Part shown: piece after piece, positions 18,175 through 26,505 of the stretch
Layout of the letters: the number at the start of each line of letters is the position of its first letter
Numbering within the stretch: the first letter of the stretch is position 1
NCBI GenBank assembly: GCA_947632555.1
Contig: CANRPU010000003.1
Coordinates: forward strand, 1 to 64,000
From: an uncultured Lachnospiraceae bacterium
Lineage (GTDB): Bacteria > Bacillota > Clostridia > Lachnospirales > Lachnospiraceae
DNA: 64,000 nucleotides
Direction of reading: 5' to 3'
The notes under the pieces: generated by a model
The model's database searches: none
Seen by the model: only the letters and a program-made list of their open reading frames with translations
What the model was told of the DNA's origin: nothing
Made by a program: the position numbers and the translations under genes

Positions 18175-20340
18175 ATGGAACTGAACGAAAACCGGGAACT
18201 GCTGGAGAACTACAGAAAGGAAGCGGAAGAGCTGGTTTCTAAGATGACGCTGGAGGAAAAAGTGTCCCAGACGCTTTACCGCGCGCCGGCTGTGGAGAGG
18301 CTGGGGATCCCAGCCTATAACTGGTGGAACGAGGCCCTGCACGGTGTAGCCAGAGCGGGTACCGCCACTGTGTTTCCCCAGGCCATATGCCTGGCGGCAG
18401 CTTTTGATGAGGATTTTATGGAAACTGTGGCGGAAGCCGTTTCCACCGAAGGCAGAGCCAAATTCAATATGCAGCAGCGCCACGGGGACAGGGATATCTA
18501 TAAGGGGCTGACCTTCTGGGCGCCCAATATCAATATTTTCCGGGATCCCAGATGGGGCAGGGGGCAGGAAACTTTCGGCGAAGATCCCTATCTGACTTCC
18601 CGGCTGGGAGTACGCTTTGTGAAGGGCCTGCAGGGGCATGACGAAAAATACCTGAAGGCGGCGGCCTGCGCCAAGCATTTCGCGGTGCACAGCGGGCCGG
18701 AGAGCCTGCGCCATTCTTTTGACGCCAGGGTATCCAGGCAGGATCTGTATGAAACGTATCTTCCCGCTTTTAAAGCCTGCGTGAAGGAGGGGCATGTGGA
18801 AGCGGTCATGGGCGCCTACAACAGGACCAACGGCGCGCCCTGCTGCGGAAACCGCGCCCTGCTTCTGGACATTCTCCGGGGCGAGTGGGGCTTCCGGGGG
18901 CATGTGGTGTCGGACTGCTGGGCCATCAAGGATTTCCACGAAGGACATGGGGTGACGGAAACGGCGGTGGAATCTGCCGCTATGGCTATGAACAACGGCT
19001 GTGATCTGAACTGCGGGGATCTGTTTGCCAACCTGCTGACCGCGGTGCGGGACGGCAGAGTGGAGGAAAAACGGCTGGACGAGGCGCTGATCTCGCTCTT
19101 TACCACCAGGATCAAACTGGGGATCCTGAAAGAAAAAGAGAAGAATCCTTTTGACGAGATCCCCTATTCCGTGGTGGATTCCGAAGCCATGCGCGATCTG
19201 AGCGCGGAAGCGGCCAGACGGGGCGCTGTACTGTTAAAGAATGAGGGCGGATTGCTGCCCCTGGATAAACGGAAATATAAGACCGTGGGTGTGATCGGGC
19301 CCAATGCCGACAGCCGCAGGGCCCTGGTGGGCAACTATGAGGGAACCGCTTCCCGTTACGTGACCGTGCTGGAAGGACTGCAGGATTATCTGGACGGCCA
19401 GTGCAGAGTGCTGTATTCCCAGGGCTGCGCCATCAGTGAAGGAAGAGAGCCCGGCCTGAGGACCGGCAGGGAGCGTCTGGCGGAAGTAAAGGAGGTCTGC
19501 GCTCTCAGCGATATTGTGATAGCCTGTATGGGGCTGGATGCGGAACTGGAAGGCGAAGAGGGAGATACGGGCAACGAATTTCCGGGTGGGGATAAACCGA
19601 ATCTGGAACTGCCCGGCGCGCAGGAAGAGGTTCTTCGCGTGATCGCGGAAAGCGGAAAACCCGTCGTGCTGGTATTGCTCTCCGGCAGCGCGCTGGCCGT
19701 GAATTTCGCGCAGGAACATATTCCCGCCATCTTACAGGGCTGGTACTGCGGCGCGCAGGGAGGACGGGCGATCGCCGAGCTGCTGTTCGGAGAGGCCAAT
19801 CCCCAGGGCAGGCTGCCCGTTACTTTCTATAAGAGCGCGGAAGAACTCCCGGCGTTTACGGACTACTCCATGGAAAACAGAACCTACCGCTATATGAAGC
19901 AGGACGCGCTCTATCCGTTTGGGTACGGACTTTCCTATACGGACTATACCTATACCGATGCCGCACTCTCTTCGGAGGAGATCGGGCAGGATGGGGTTGA
20001 AGTGTCCGTTACGGTGGAAAATACAGGGGATATGGCAGGTACGGAAACCGTGCAGGCATACGTGAAGGTTCTGCCGAAGCAGGCGGTTTCCCATGTGCCC
20101 AACGCGCAGTTAAAGGGAATCTGTAAATGCGCGCTGAAGCCGGGAGAAAAGAAGAAGGTACATATCCGGCTGCCGAAAGAAGCCTTTGGTCTTTACGATA
20201 CGGAAGGCAGATTCATGCTGTATGAAGGAGAGTACCACGTGTACGTGGGCGGTCAGGGACCGGACAGGCGCAGCGCGGAACTTACGGGCAAAACGGTGGC
20301 AAAGCTGCGGGCGTTTTCCCGGACAGATCAGCCTTTCTGA
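18175..20340 (+). CDS. Glycoside hydrolase family 3 beta-glycosidase (xylosidase-like)
   Basis: This 721-residue enzyme has the full GH3 layout: an (alpha/beta)8 barrel, an alpha/beta sandwich, and a C-terminal fibronectin III-like domain (from about residue 600). The probable catalytic nucleophile is Asp247 in VVSDCWAIKDF; this SDCWAI variant is common in the beta-xylosidase and related branch. KHFAVHSGPE near residue 165 binds sugar. No signal peptide is present, so it probably acts on imported oligosaccharides in the cytoplasm. The 3' end overlaps the converging ptsI gene by 59 bases. The exact sugar specificity is inferred only. Confidence 0.92.
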   Translation: MELNENRELLENYRKEAEELVSKMTLEEKVSQTLYRAPAVERLGIPAYNWWNEALHGVARAGTATVFPQAICLAAAFDEDFMETVAEAVSTEGRAKFNMQQRHGDRDIYKGLTFWAPNINIFRDPRWGRGQETFGEDPYLTSRLGVRFVKGLQGHDEKYLKAAACAKHFAVHSGPESLRHSFDARVSRQDLYETYLPAFKACVKEGHVEAVMGAYNRTNGAPCCGNRALLLDILRGEWGFRGHVVSDCWAIKDFHEGHGVTETAVESAAMAMNNGCDLNCGDLFANLLTAVRDGRVEEKRLDEALISLFTTRIKLGILKEKEKNPFDEIPYSVVDSEAMRDLSAEAARRGAVLLKNEGGLLPLDKRKYKTVGVIGPNADSRRALVGNYEGTASRYVTVLEGLQDYLDGQCRVLYSQGCAISEGREPGLRTGRERLAEVKEVCALSDIVIACMGLDAELEGEEGDTGNEFPGGDKPNLELPGAQEEVLRVIAESGKPVVLVLLSGSALAVNFAQEHIPAILQGWYCGAQGGRAIAELLFGEANPQGRLPVTFYKSAEELPAFTDYSMENRTYRYMKQDALYPFGYGLSYTDYTYTDAALSSEEIGQDGVEVSVTVENTGDMAGTETVQAYVKVLPKQAVSHVPNAQLKGICKCALKPGEKKKVHIRLPKEAFGLYDTEGRFMLYEGEYHVYVGGQGPDRRSAELTGKTVAKLRAFSRTDQPF

Positions 20341-21949
20341 CGGCCTGTCTGACCTTCAGAACATAGGAAGGCGATACGGAGAGCTCGTCAATGCCCATTC
20401 GCAGAAAAGTTTCGGTCAGGGTAGTGTCGGCGGCCAGTTCACCGCAGATGCCGATCCGGGCGCCGTGTCTGTGCGCGTTGTCCGCGCTCATCCTGATCAG
20501 CCGCAGAACGGCTTTATGGTGGGGATCCACAAACTGCTCGATATCCGGATTCTGCCTGTCGCAGGCAAGAGTATACTGGATCAGGTCGTTGGTCCCCACG
20601 CTGAAAAAATCCACCATCTCCGCCAGCTCGTCGCTGATCAGCGCAGCCGCCGGAGTTTCTATCATGATGCCGAGTTCTACCGTTTCCGAGTACGGGACGG
20701 ACCCGGCTTTTAATTCCGATCTGACCTCCGCGCAGATCTGAAGGATCCGGTGAAGTTCGGAAACGCTGGTGATCATGGGAAACATAATACCCAGATTTCC
20801 GTAGAGCGAAGCTCTGTAAAGAGCCCGCAGCTGCGTCCTGAAAATGTCGGGGCGGGTAAGGCAGATCCTGATGGCGCGATATCCCAGAGCGGGGTTTTCT
20901 TCCTTTTTGAGATGAAAATAATCTGCCTGCTTGTCGGCGCCTATGTCGAGAGTTCTGATGATGACCTTTTTGCCGCCCATACGTTCCAGAACCTGTCTGT
21001 ACGCGGTAAACTGCTGTTCCTCCGAGGGAAAATCCCTGCTTTCCAGATAGAGAAACTCACTTCTAAAAAGCCCGATGCCCCCGGCATCGTTTTCCAGGGC
21101 TTCCTCTGCCTGGTCAACGCTTCCGATATTGGCGAAGATATCTATTGTGGTACCGTCCGCGGTAACGTTTGCCTTTCCTTTCAGTTCCCGCAGAAGGCGC
21201 TGTTCCGCTTCTTCCCTGCGCTGCTTTTCCCGAAATCGTTCCAGAGTATCCCTGTCCGGGTCAAGGAAGACCTCGCCTGTAAACCCGTCCACGATGGCTT
21301 CCGCGCCGTCTTTTACGGCGGACCAAAAAGCCTCTCCCACGCCGACCACAGCAGGAATATTCATGCTCCGGGCCAGAATGGCGGTGTGAGAGTTGACGGA
21401 ACCCTGTACCGTTATGAAGGCCAGTATCTTTTCCTTATCCAGGGATACCGTTTCACTGGGAGAAAGGTCGAGGGCGCAGAGGATGCTCTTTTCCTTCAGA
21501 GGCTGTCCGTCGGGGTCCTCACCCAGCAGATTGGAGATGATCCTGTGGGAGATATCCCGTACATCCGCTCCGCGCGCTTTCAGGCAGGGGTCATCCGAGC
21601 GGGAAAACAATTCCGCGAAACGCTCCGCGGTCTGGAACACGGCGTATTCCGCGCCGTTTTTTTCCGCCGTGATCATATCCCGGACGGAACGGTTGTAAGC
21701 CTCGTCATCCAGTATCATGCGGTGGGCTTCAAAAATGGCGGCGCAGGATTCGTCCGCTTCCCGCAAAGCTGTTTCATAAATCCGGGCCAGCTGTCCGGCG
21801 GCGGCTTCTTTGGCCTGCTCAAAACGGCGGATCTCCTTTTCGGGATCGTCGATGCGGACACGCCGCACCCGGGCAGTCTGTTTTTTCAAAATAGATATTT
21901 TTCCAATGGCGATCGCGCCGTAAACGCCTTTTCCCGTAAATTGATCCAT
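20282..21949 (-). CDS. ptsI: Phosphotransferase system enzyme I
   Basis: Enzyme I takes phosphate from phosphoenolpyruvate and passes it to HPr, powering PTS sugar uptake. The 555-residue protein has the phospho-accepting His188 in SVNSHTAILARS, PEP-binding motifs GGIGLFRSEFLYL and FFSVGTNDLIQY, and the C-terminal active cysteine in GICGELAAD. The start is taken at MDQFTGKG, giving a normal family length; the open frame extends further upstream into fruK. The last 15 or so residues run past the usual end and are encoded antisense to the GH3 gene. It lies 43 bases after fruK. No HPr or sugar-specific PTS component is in this window. Confidence 0.94.
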   Translation of the reverse strand: MDQFTGKGVYGAIAIGKISILKKQTARVRRVRIDDPEKEIRRFEQAKEAAAGQLARIYETALREADESCAAIFEAHRMILDDEAYNRSVRDMITAEKNGAEYAVFQTAERFAELFSRSDDPCLKARGADVRDISHRIISNLLGEDPDGQPLKEKSILCALDLSPSETVSLDKEKILAFITVQGSVNSHTAILARSMNIPAVVGVGEAFWSAVKDGAEAIVDGFTGEVFLDPDRDTLERFREKQRREEAEQRLLRELKGKANVTADGTTIDIFANIGSVDQAEEALENDAGGIGLFRSEFLYLESRDFPSEEQQFTAYRQVLERMGGKKVIIRTLDIGADKQADYFHLKKEENPALGYRAIRICLTRPDIFRTQLRALYRASLYGNLGIMFPMITSVSELHRILQICAEVRSELKAGSVPYSETVELGIMIETPAAALISDELAEMVDFFSVGTNDLIQYTLACDRQNPDIEQFVDPHHKAVLRLIRMSADNAHRHGARIGICGELAADTTLTETFLRMGIDELSVSPSYVLKVRQAVRKADLSGKTPAALPPFCP

Positions 21950-21992
21950 ACGGCAGTACCTCCGAATCCTGTGAAGCTGTTCACGCTTTTGC

Positions 21993-22892
21993 TCAAAGCT
22001 GCTGCAGCAGACTGAAAATATCATCCTTCCGGGCCAGGCCGTCACAAAAGGCCGTGGCGCCTCCCGCGGCGGTTCCAAGCTTCAGGGCGTAGGCGTAATC
22101 TCCCTCCAGGGAACCCGCGATAAATCCGGCTACCATGGAATCGCCGGCTCCCACGGAATTTTTTACCGTTCCCCGGCACGCGCCGCAGGTATGGAGCTTT
22201 CCGTTTTCGTCCAGGAGCAGGGCGCCGTCCCCGGCCATGGAAACAAGCACGTTGCGTGCGCCCATTTCCTGCAGCCTGGCCGCGTGCCCGGCGATCTCCT
22301 CTGTTGTCCGCAGGGCGGAGCCGCATATTTCTTCCAGTTCCTCCCGGTTGGGCTTGATGAGAAACGGCCGGTATGGCAGCGTATTCAGGAGCAGGTCCTT
22401 CGTGGCGTCCACCACGGCCCTGACTTGTTTCCCGGAAAGCCGTTCCAGAATTTTTTCATAGGTATCCGCGGGCATATCCGGGGGAATGCTGCCCGCCAAA
22501 ACGATGATATCCCCCCGGGTCAGAGCGTCCAGTTTGGCGAAAAACGCGTTCAGGGAGCCGCTGTCGATATGGGGGCCCCGGCCGTTTAATTCGGTTTCCG
22601 ACCGCGATCTTATCTTTACGTTGATGCGGGAAAAACCCTGGTCAAGACGGATAAAATCCGTTTCGATCCCCTGTCCGGCGATCCCCCGTTCAATAGCATC
22701 GCCGGTAAAGCCGGCGATGAACCCCAGGGCTTTAGAGGGGATATCCAGTTCTTTCAGGACCACGGAAACATTGATCCCTTTGCCGCCGAAGCGGATCGTT
22801 TCCCCGCTGGCGCGATTGGTCCGGCCGATCTGTATTTCATCGGTCAGGACTACGTAATCAACGGCGGGATTGAAGGTCACTGTATAGATCAT
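21993..22892 (-). CDS. fruK: 1-phosphofructokinase (PfkB family)
   Basis: The 299-residue protein belongs to the PfkB sugar-kinase family in the FruK/LacC branch, which phosphorylates fructose 1-phosphate (or tagatose 6-phosphate). It begins with MIYTVTFNPAVDYVV, has the substrate-binding FGGKGINVSVVLKEL near residue 36, and the catalytic GAGDSMVAGFI near 250. The next gene is ptsI, which suggests PTS-delivered fructose, because that route yields fructose 1-phosphate. No fruA or DeoR-type regulator is next to it. An AAGGAG site precedes the ATG. Confidence 0.9.
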   Translation of the reverse strand: MIYTVTFNPAVDYVVLTDEIQIGRTNRASGETIRFGGKGINVSVVLKELDIPSKALGFIAGFTGDAIERGIAGQGIETDFIRLDQGFSRINVKIRSRSETELNGRGPHIDSGSLNAFFAKLDALTRGDIIVLAGSIPPDMPADTYEKILERLSGKQVRAVVDATKDLLLNTLPYRPFLIKPNREELEEICGSALRTTEEIAGHAARLQEMGARNVLVSMAGDGALLLDENGKLHTCGACRGTVKNSVGAGDSMVAGFIAGSLEGDYAYALKLGTAAGGATAFCDGLARKDDIFSLLQQL

Positions 22893-22996
22893 GACGTATC
22901 TCCTTTTTGGAATTACCGGCCCCGGATAAAACGGCTGTACTTAAGATTATGGTATCATATCGGCGGGGAAAGGGCAATATTCATTCAGATTGTGTA

Positions 22997-23024
22997 TTCA
23001 CAAAATAAGAAAATGTGTTACAAT
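22997..23024 (+). promoter_or_regulatory. Promoter of the MFS transporter gene
   Basis: TTCACA (22997-23002) and TACAAT (23019-23024) are 16 bases apart, and TGT directly before the -10 makes it an extended -10 element. The region is shared with the divergent fruK gene. Confidence 0.6.
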
Positions 23025-23069
23025 GTATATTCAGAGCCTGAAGGCGGATCAATACGGAGAAAAAGGACA

Positions 23070-24257
23070 ATGGAAAACAGAAAAAAATACGGAAAAACCC
23101 TGCTGGCCTGCTATCTGGGCTTTGCGGTTCAGGCAATCTGCGCCAATTTTTTGCCCCTGCTGTTTTTGACGTTTCATGATACCTATGGGATATCCTTCGG
23201 CAGTCTGGCATGGCTGTCCACCGGCTTTTTCCTGACCCAGCTGGTGATAGATCTGATCTGCGCGCGGACGGTGGATAAGATCGGTTACAGAAAATGCATA
23301 GTAGCCGCGGAATTTCTGTCCGGCGCGGGACTGGCGGGACTGGCCGTGCTGCCGGATCTGCTGCCGTCACCGTTTTTGGGGATCCTGCTCTGCGTACTCG
23401 TGTACGCGGTGGGAAGCGGGCTGACGGAAGTTCTGGGAAGTCCCATCATAGAAGCGTGTCCCTTTGAGAATAAGGAAGGTATGATGAGTCTGCTCCATTC
23501 TTTCTACTGCTGGGGCTGCGTCGGCGTAATAGCGGGGTCCACTCTCTTTTTTGCCCTGTTCGGGATCGGAAACTGGCGGATCCTGGCTGTGATATGGGCG
23601 CTGATACCCCTGTACAATATCTGTAACTTTATTTCCTGTCCCATGGAAGACCTGATAAAAGAAGGGGAGAGCATGACCATGGGGCAGCTGCTTAAGACCA
23701 GGATCTTCTGGCTTTTGATCCTGCTCATGGTATGCGCCGGTTCATCGGAGCTTGCCATGGCGCAGTGGGCCTCCGCTTTTGCGGAATCCGCCCTGCACGT
23801 GTCCAAGGCTATGGGAGATCTGGCCGGGCCCTGCGGATTTGCCGTGTGCATGGGGATCAGCCGCGTGCTGTACGGAAAATTCGGCGGCAGGGTGGATCTG
23901 ACCGCTTTTATGGCGGCTTCCGGAATCCTCTGTCTGTGCTGTTATCTGCTGGCGGGCCTGGCGGAGATACCGCTGTTTGGACTGCTGGGCTGCGCGGTCT
24001 GCGGTTTTTCGGTGGGCATTATGTGGCCGGGCTCCATCAGCATATCTTCCCGGATCCTGCCCAGGGGCGGTACGGCGATGTTCGCGCTGCTGGCGCTGGC
24101 GGGAGATCTGGGCGGAGCAGTGGGCCCTGCCATCGTAGGGAACGTGTCCCAGGCGGCCGGAGAGAATCTCCGGGCGGGAGTGCTGGCGGGCCTGGGATTT
24201 CCTGTCATACTGGCGCTCTGCGCGTTTTTGTTGCGAAAAAAGTACAAAACAGAATAA
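23070..24257 (+). CDS. Major facilitator superfamily transporter
   Basis: This 395-residue protein shows about twelve hydrophobic segments in two halves with a central hydrophilic loop (MEDLIKEGESMTMGQLL). The loop after the second helix, DKIGYRKC, fits the MFS signature. Overall character resembles the sugar-permease-like branch (FucP/YbjJ-like), but the substrate cannot be read. The start at 23070 is used because the longer open frame begins upstream of the promoter. The gene ends just before the RNase P RNA promoter. It is divergent from fruK-ptsI, though no functional link is proven. Confidence 0.87.
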   Translation: MENRKKYGKTLLACYLGFAVQAICANFLPLLFLTFHDTYGISFGSLAWLSTGFFLTQLVIDLICARTVDKIGYRKCIVAAEFLSGAGLAGLAVLPDLLPSPFLGILLCVLVYAVGSGLTEVLGSPIIEACPFENKEGMMSLLHSFYCWGCVGVIAGSTLFFALFGIGNWRILAVIWALIPLYNICNFISCPMEDLIKEGESMTMGQLLKTRIFWLLILLMVCAGSSELAMAQWASAFAESALHVSKAMGDLAGPCGFAVCMGISRVLYGKFGGRVDLTAFMAASGILCLCCYLLAGLAEIPLFGLLGCAVCGFSVGIMWPGSISISSRILPRGGTAMFALLALAGDLGGAVGPAIVGNVSQAAGENLRAGVLAGLGFPVILALCAFLLRKKYKTE

Positions 24258-24265
24258 AGGATAGC

Positions 24266-24294
24266 TTGGCAGAAACGGAAATTAGTGATAGAAT
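24266..24294 (+). promoter_or_regulatory. Promoter of RNase P RNA
   Basis: TTGGCA (24266-24271) and TAGAAT (24289-24294) are 17 bases apart, with the RNA starting about 20 bases later. Confidence 0.7.
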
Positions 24295-24316
24295 GACAGT
24301 GCGAAAGTTATTTGCC

Positions 24317-24662
24317 GATAAGTAGGATAAATAATCGCGGCCACGCAGGTGGGTGAGGAAAGTCCGGGCTTCACAGGGCAGGATGCCGGATAACGTCCGG
24401 TGGAGGTGACTCCAAGGCCAGTGCAACAGAAATATACCGCCGTTTTCCCGCGCGGAAAACGGTAAGGGTGGAAAGGCAGTGTAAAAGACTACCGTCCGGC
24501 CGGTAACGGCCGGAGCCATGTAAACCCCATCCGAAGCAAGACCATATGAGGACAACAGGCTGGCCCGGCCTGTCTTCAGGTAGGTCGCCGGAGGCTGCCG
24601 GCAACGGCAGTCCTAGACAGATGATTATTCAAGACAGAACCCGGCTTATCGTCCTGCTTATC
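24317..24662 (+). ncRNA. rnpB: RNase P RNA (M1 RNA)
   Basis: This is the catalytic RNA of ribonuclease P, which trims tRNA 5' ends. The ends pair as helix P1 (GATAAG..AGGA at the 5' side with TCCT..CTTATC at the 3' side). The conserved core GGTGAGGAAAGTCCGGGC lies near 24352, and the matching conserved block CCATATGAGGACAACAGGC appears near 24541. The 5' border is set by P1, so the primary transcript may begin a few bases earlier. It has its own promoter and a strong terminator. Confidence 0.95.
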
Positions 24663-24664
24663 GT

Positions 24665-24710
24665 AAGTTCGGTAAAATTGACTGAAAAGTGGATTTTACC
24701 GGACTTTTTT
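24665..24710 (+). terminator. Terminator of rnpB
   Basis: A 14-bp stem AAGTTCGGTAAAAT (24665-24678) / ATTTTACCGGACTT (24693-24706) with one wobble pair is followed by a T run. Confidence 0.88.
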
Positions 24711-24739
24711 CAGAAATCACAGAAAGAAGGCGGTTTATC

Positions 24740-25309
24740 ATGAAAAGGATGCGGTGTGCGGCTGCGGTGCTGACAGTATGCCTTTTCAGCGGCTGCGGCT
24801 CTCGGACGGACGAGGGAGCGCAGCCGCAGATCTATGAATTACAGCAGCAGATAGCTGAACTGCAGCAGCAGATAGCCTCGCAGCAGGAGGCTTCTCCGTC
24901 TGGGAGCGCCGGCGCCGGAGGGAACGGGCAGGTCGCGGATCAGGCCGAAGGAACCGGCGGCAATGGCGGCGGACAGGAACAGGACGCGGCGCCTCTGCAG
25001 AGTTCGCCCGCGCAGGAAGGCTATACGCTGAGCGACCTCAGCGATATGGTGGACGCCTACGTGACAAAGGCCGAGTCGGCGGAAGCCGGGAGCGCGGCGG
25101 ATCTGGAGGAGTTTTTTGAGCTCAGGCAGGAAGCCATGGAACTGGAAAGGGAACTGGACTGGTATGAGGATGATATGGAGAAGCTCTACCGGGACGGCAG
25201 CCTGCCGGCGGATGAGTACAAAAAGCTGGAGAGGGAGCTGGATCTGCTGGAGGATAAGCTGGATGACGCGGAGGACAGGCTGGAATATATCTTCGGAATC
25301 GATGACTGA
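24740..25309 (+). CDS. Putative lipoprotein with coiled-coil regions
   Basis: The 189-residue product starts with a lipoprotein signal: basic MKRMR, a hydrophobic run, and a lipobox ending in SGC at Cys19. It is followed by a glutamine-rich coiled coil (YELQQQIAELQQQIA), a glycine-rich linker, and a second acidic coiled coil near the C terminus (MELERELDWYEDDME). I cannot assign a function. A phenylalanine at -3 of the lipobox is unusual but allowed. There is no clear promoter between the rnpB terminator and this gene, so it may depend on read-through. Confidence 0.75.
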   Translation: MKRMRCAAAVLTVCLFSGCGSRTDEGAQPQIYELQQQIAELQQQIASQQEASPSGSAGAGGNGQVADQAEGTGGNGGGQEQDAAPLQSSPAQEGYTLSDLSDMVDAYVTKAESAEAGSAADLEEFFELRQEAMELERELDWYEDDMEKLYRDGSLPADEYKKLERELDLLEDKLDDAEDRLEYIFGIDD

Positions 25310-25380
25310 GTCTGGGTTTCCGGTCACGGAAAGTATTTTCGGATAAACGAGCGGACAATATCAATACAGGAGGTTTTACA

Positions 25381-26499
25381 ATGACAAAGATAGATATTTT
25401 TTCAGGTTTTTTAGGAGCGGGCAAGACCACTCTGATCAAGAAATTATTAAAAGAGGCGCTGGCGGATACGAAGGTGGTGCTGATCGAAAACGAGTTTGGA
25501 GAAATCGGCATTGACGGCGGATTTTTAAAAGAATCCGGCATTGAGATCAAGGAAATGAATTCCGGCTGTATCTGCTGTTCGCTGGTGGGCGATTTCGGTA
25601 CTTCCTTAAAAGAGGTGCTGGCTGCCTACGCGCCGGAGCGGATACTGATAGAGCCGTCCGGCGTGGGAAAACTTTCCGACGTCATCCGGGCGGTGGAGAA
25701 TGTGGCGGCTGACACCGAGGTACAGGTCAACAGCGCGGTAGCCGTGGTGGACGCCGGCAAATGCAGGATGTACATGAAGAACTTCGGAGAATTTTTCTGC
25801 AACCAGATAGCCTATGCGGGCACTATCGTGCTGAGCCGGACCGCGGGCATGAGTCCGGAGAAGCTGGAAAACTGTATTTCCATGCTGCGGGAATATAATA
25901 AGGACGCGGTGATCATAACCACTCCCTGGGAGGAACTGCAGGGCGCCGATATGTTAAAGACCATGGAAGGCGCCGATAAGCTGGAGGATATGATAAAAGA
26001 ACTGATGGCGGGCGCCGCTCATGATCATGAGCACGAGCATGATCACGAGCATGACCATCATCATGACCATGAGCATGATCATGAGCATGACCATGAGCAT
26101 GAGCACGAGCATGAGCATGACCATGAATACGACCACGAGCATGACCATGAGCACGAGCATGACCACGACCATGAACATGACCATCATCATGACCACGACC
26201 ACGGTCATCATCACCACCATGCGGATGAAGTGTTCTCCAGCTGGGGCAGGGAAACGCCGGCGGCTTATACGGAGGAGGAACTGCGGAACCTGTTGAAGGA
26301 ACTGGACAGCGGCGAATACGGCATCATCCTGCGGGCAAAGGGCATGCTGCCCGCGCCGGAAGGAGAATGGATCTATTTTGACTATGTACCCGGAGAGAGC
26401 GATGTGCGCAGGGGCAAAGCCCAGGTTACGGGAAAACTCTGCGTGATCGGATCCGAATTGAAAGAAGAGAAGCTGGAAGCATTGTTTGGAAGGAATTAA
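25381..26499 (+). CDS. CobW/COG0523-family G3E GTPase with a His-rich segment
   Basis: This 372-residue protein is a G3E-family P-loop GTPase of the CobW/COG0523 group, which delivers metals, often zinc, to target proteins. The P-loop is GFLGAGKTTL at 9-18, followed by ENEFGEIGIDGG and the metal-binding CxCC motif in NSGCICCSL near residue 60. The guanine-specificity motif is degenerate (LSRTAG). Residues 214-280 are a remarkable histidine-aspartate-glutamate tract with 37 histidines in 67 residues, probably a metal reservoir. The CobW C-terminal domain follows. It begins a run of four tightly packed genes that includes a ZIP transporter. Confidence 0.92.
   Translation: MTKIDIFSGFLGAGKTTLIKKLLKEALADTKVVLIENEFGEIGIDGGFLKESGIEIKEMNSGCICCSLVGDFGTSLKEVLAAYAPERILIEPSGVGKLSDVIRAVENVAADTEVQVNSAVAVVDAGKCRMYMKNFGEFFCNQIAYAGTIVLSRTAGMSPEKLENCISMLREYNKDAVIITTPWEELQGADMLKTMEGADKLEDMIKELMAGAAHDHEHEHDHEHDHHHDHEHDHEHDHEHEHEHEHDHEYDHEHDHEHEHDHDHEHDHHHDHDHGHHHHHADEVFSSWGRETPAAYTEEELRNLLKELDSGEYGIILRAKGMLPAPEGEWIYFDYVPGESDVRRGKAQVTGKLCVIGSELKEEKLEALFGRN
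26020..26220 (+). repeat. His-Asp/Glu coding repeat inside the G3E GTPase gene
   Basis: The DNA is an imperfect array of six-base units of the form CATGAC, CATGAG or CACGAG, coding alternating His-Asp and His-Glu, and ending in GHHHHH. Such a tract is prone to slippage, so its length may vary between strains. Confidence 0.85.
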
Positions 26500-26505
26500 G
26501 CGAAT

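Noticed and set aside
20750-22015. A 421-codon plus-strand open frame opposite ptsI and fruK
   Set aside because: It is antisense to a well-conserved enzyme I, with no recognisable protein features.
26020-26220. Possible CRISPR-like array
   Set aside because: The repeats are six bases, contiguous and in frame, coding histidine and acidic residues. There are no spacers.
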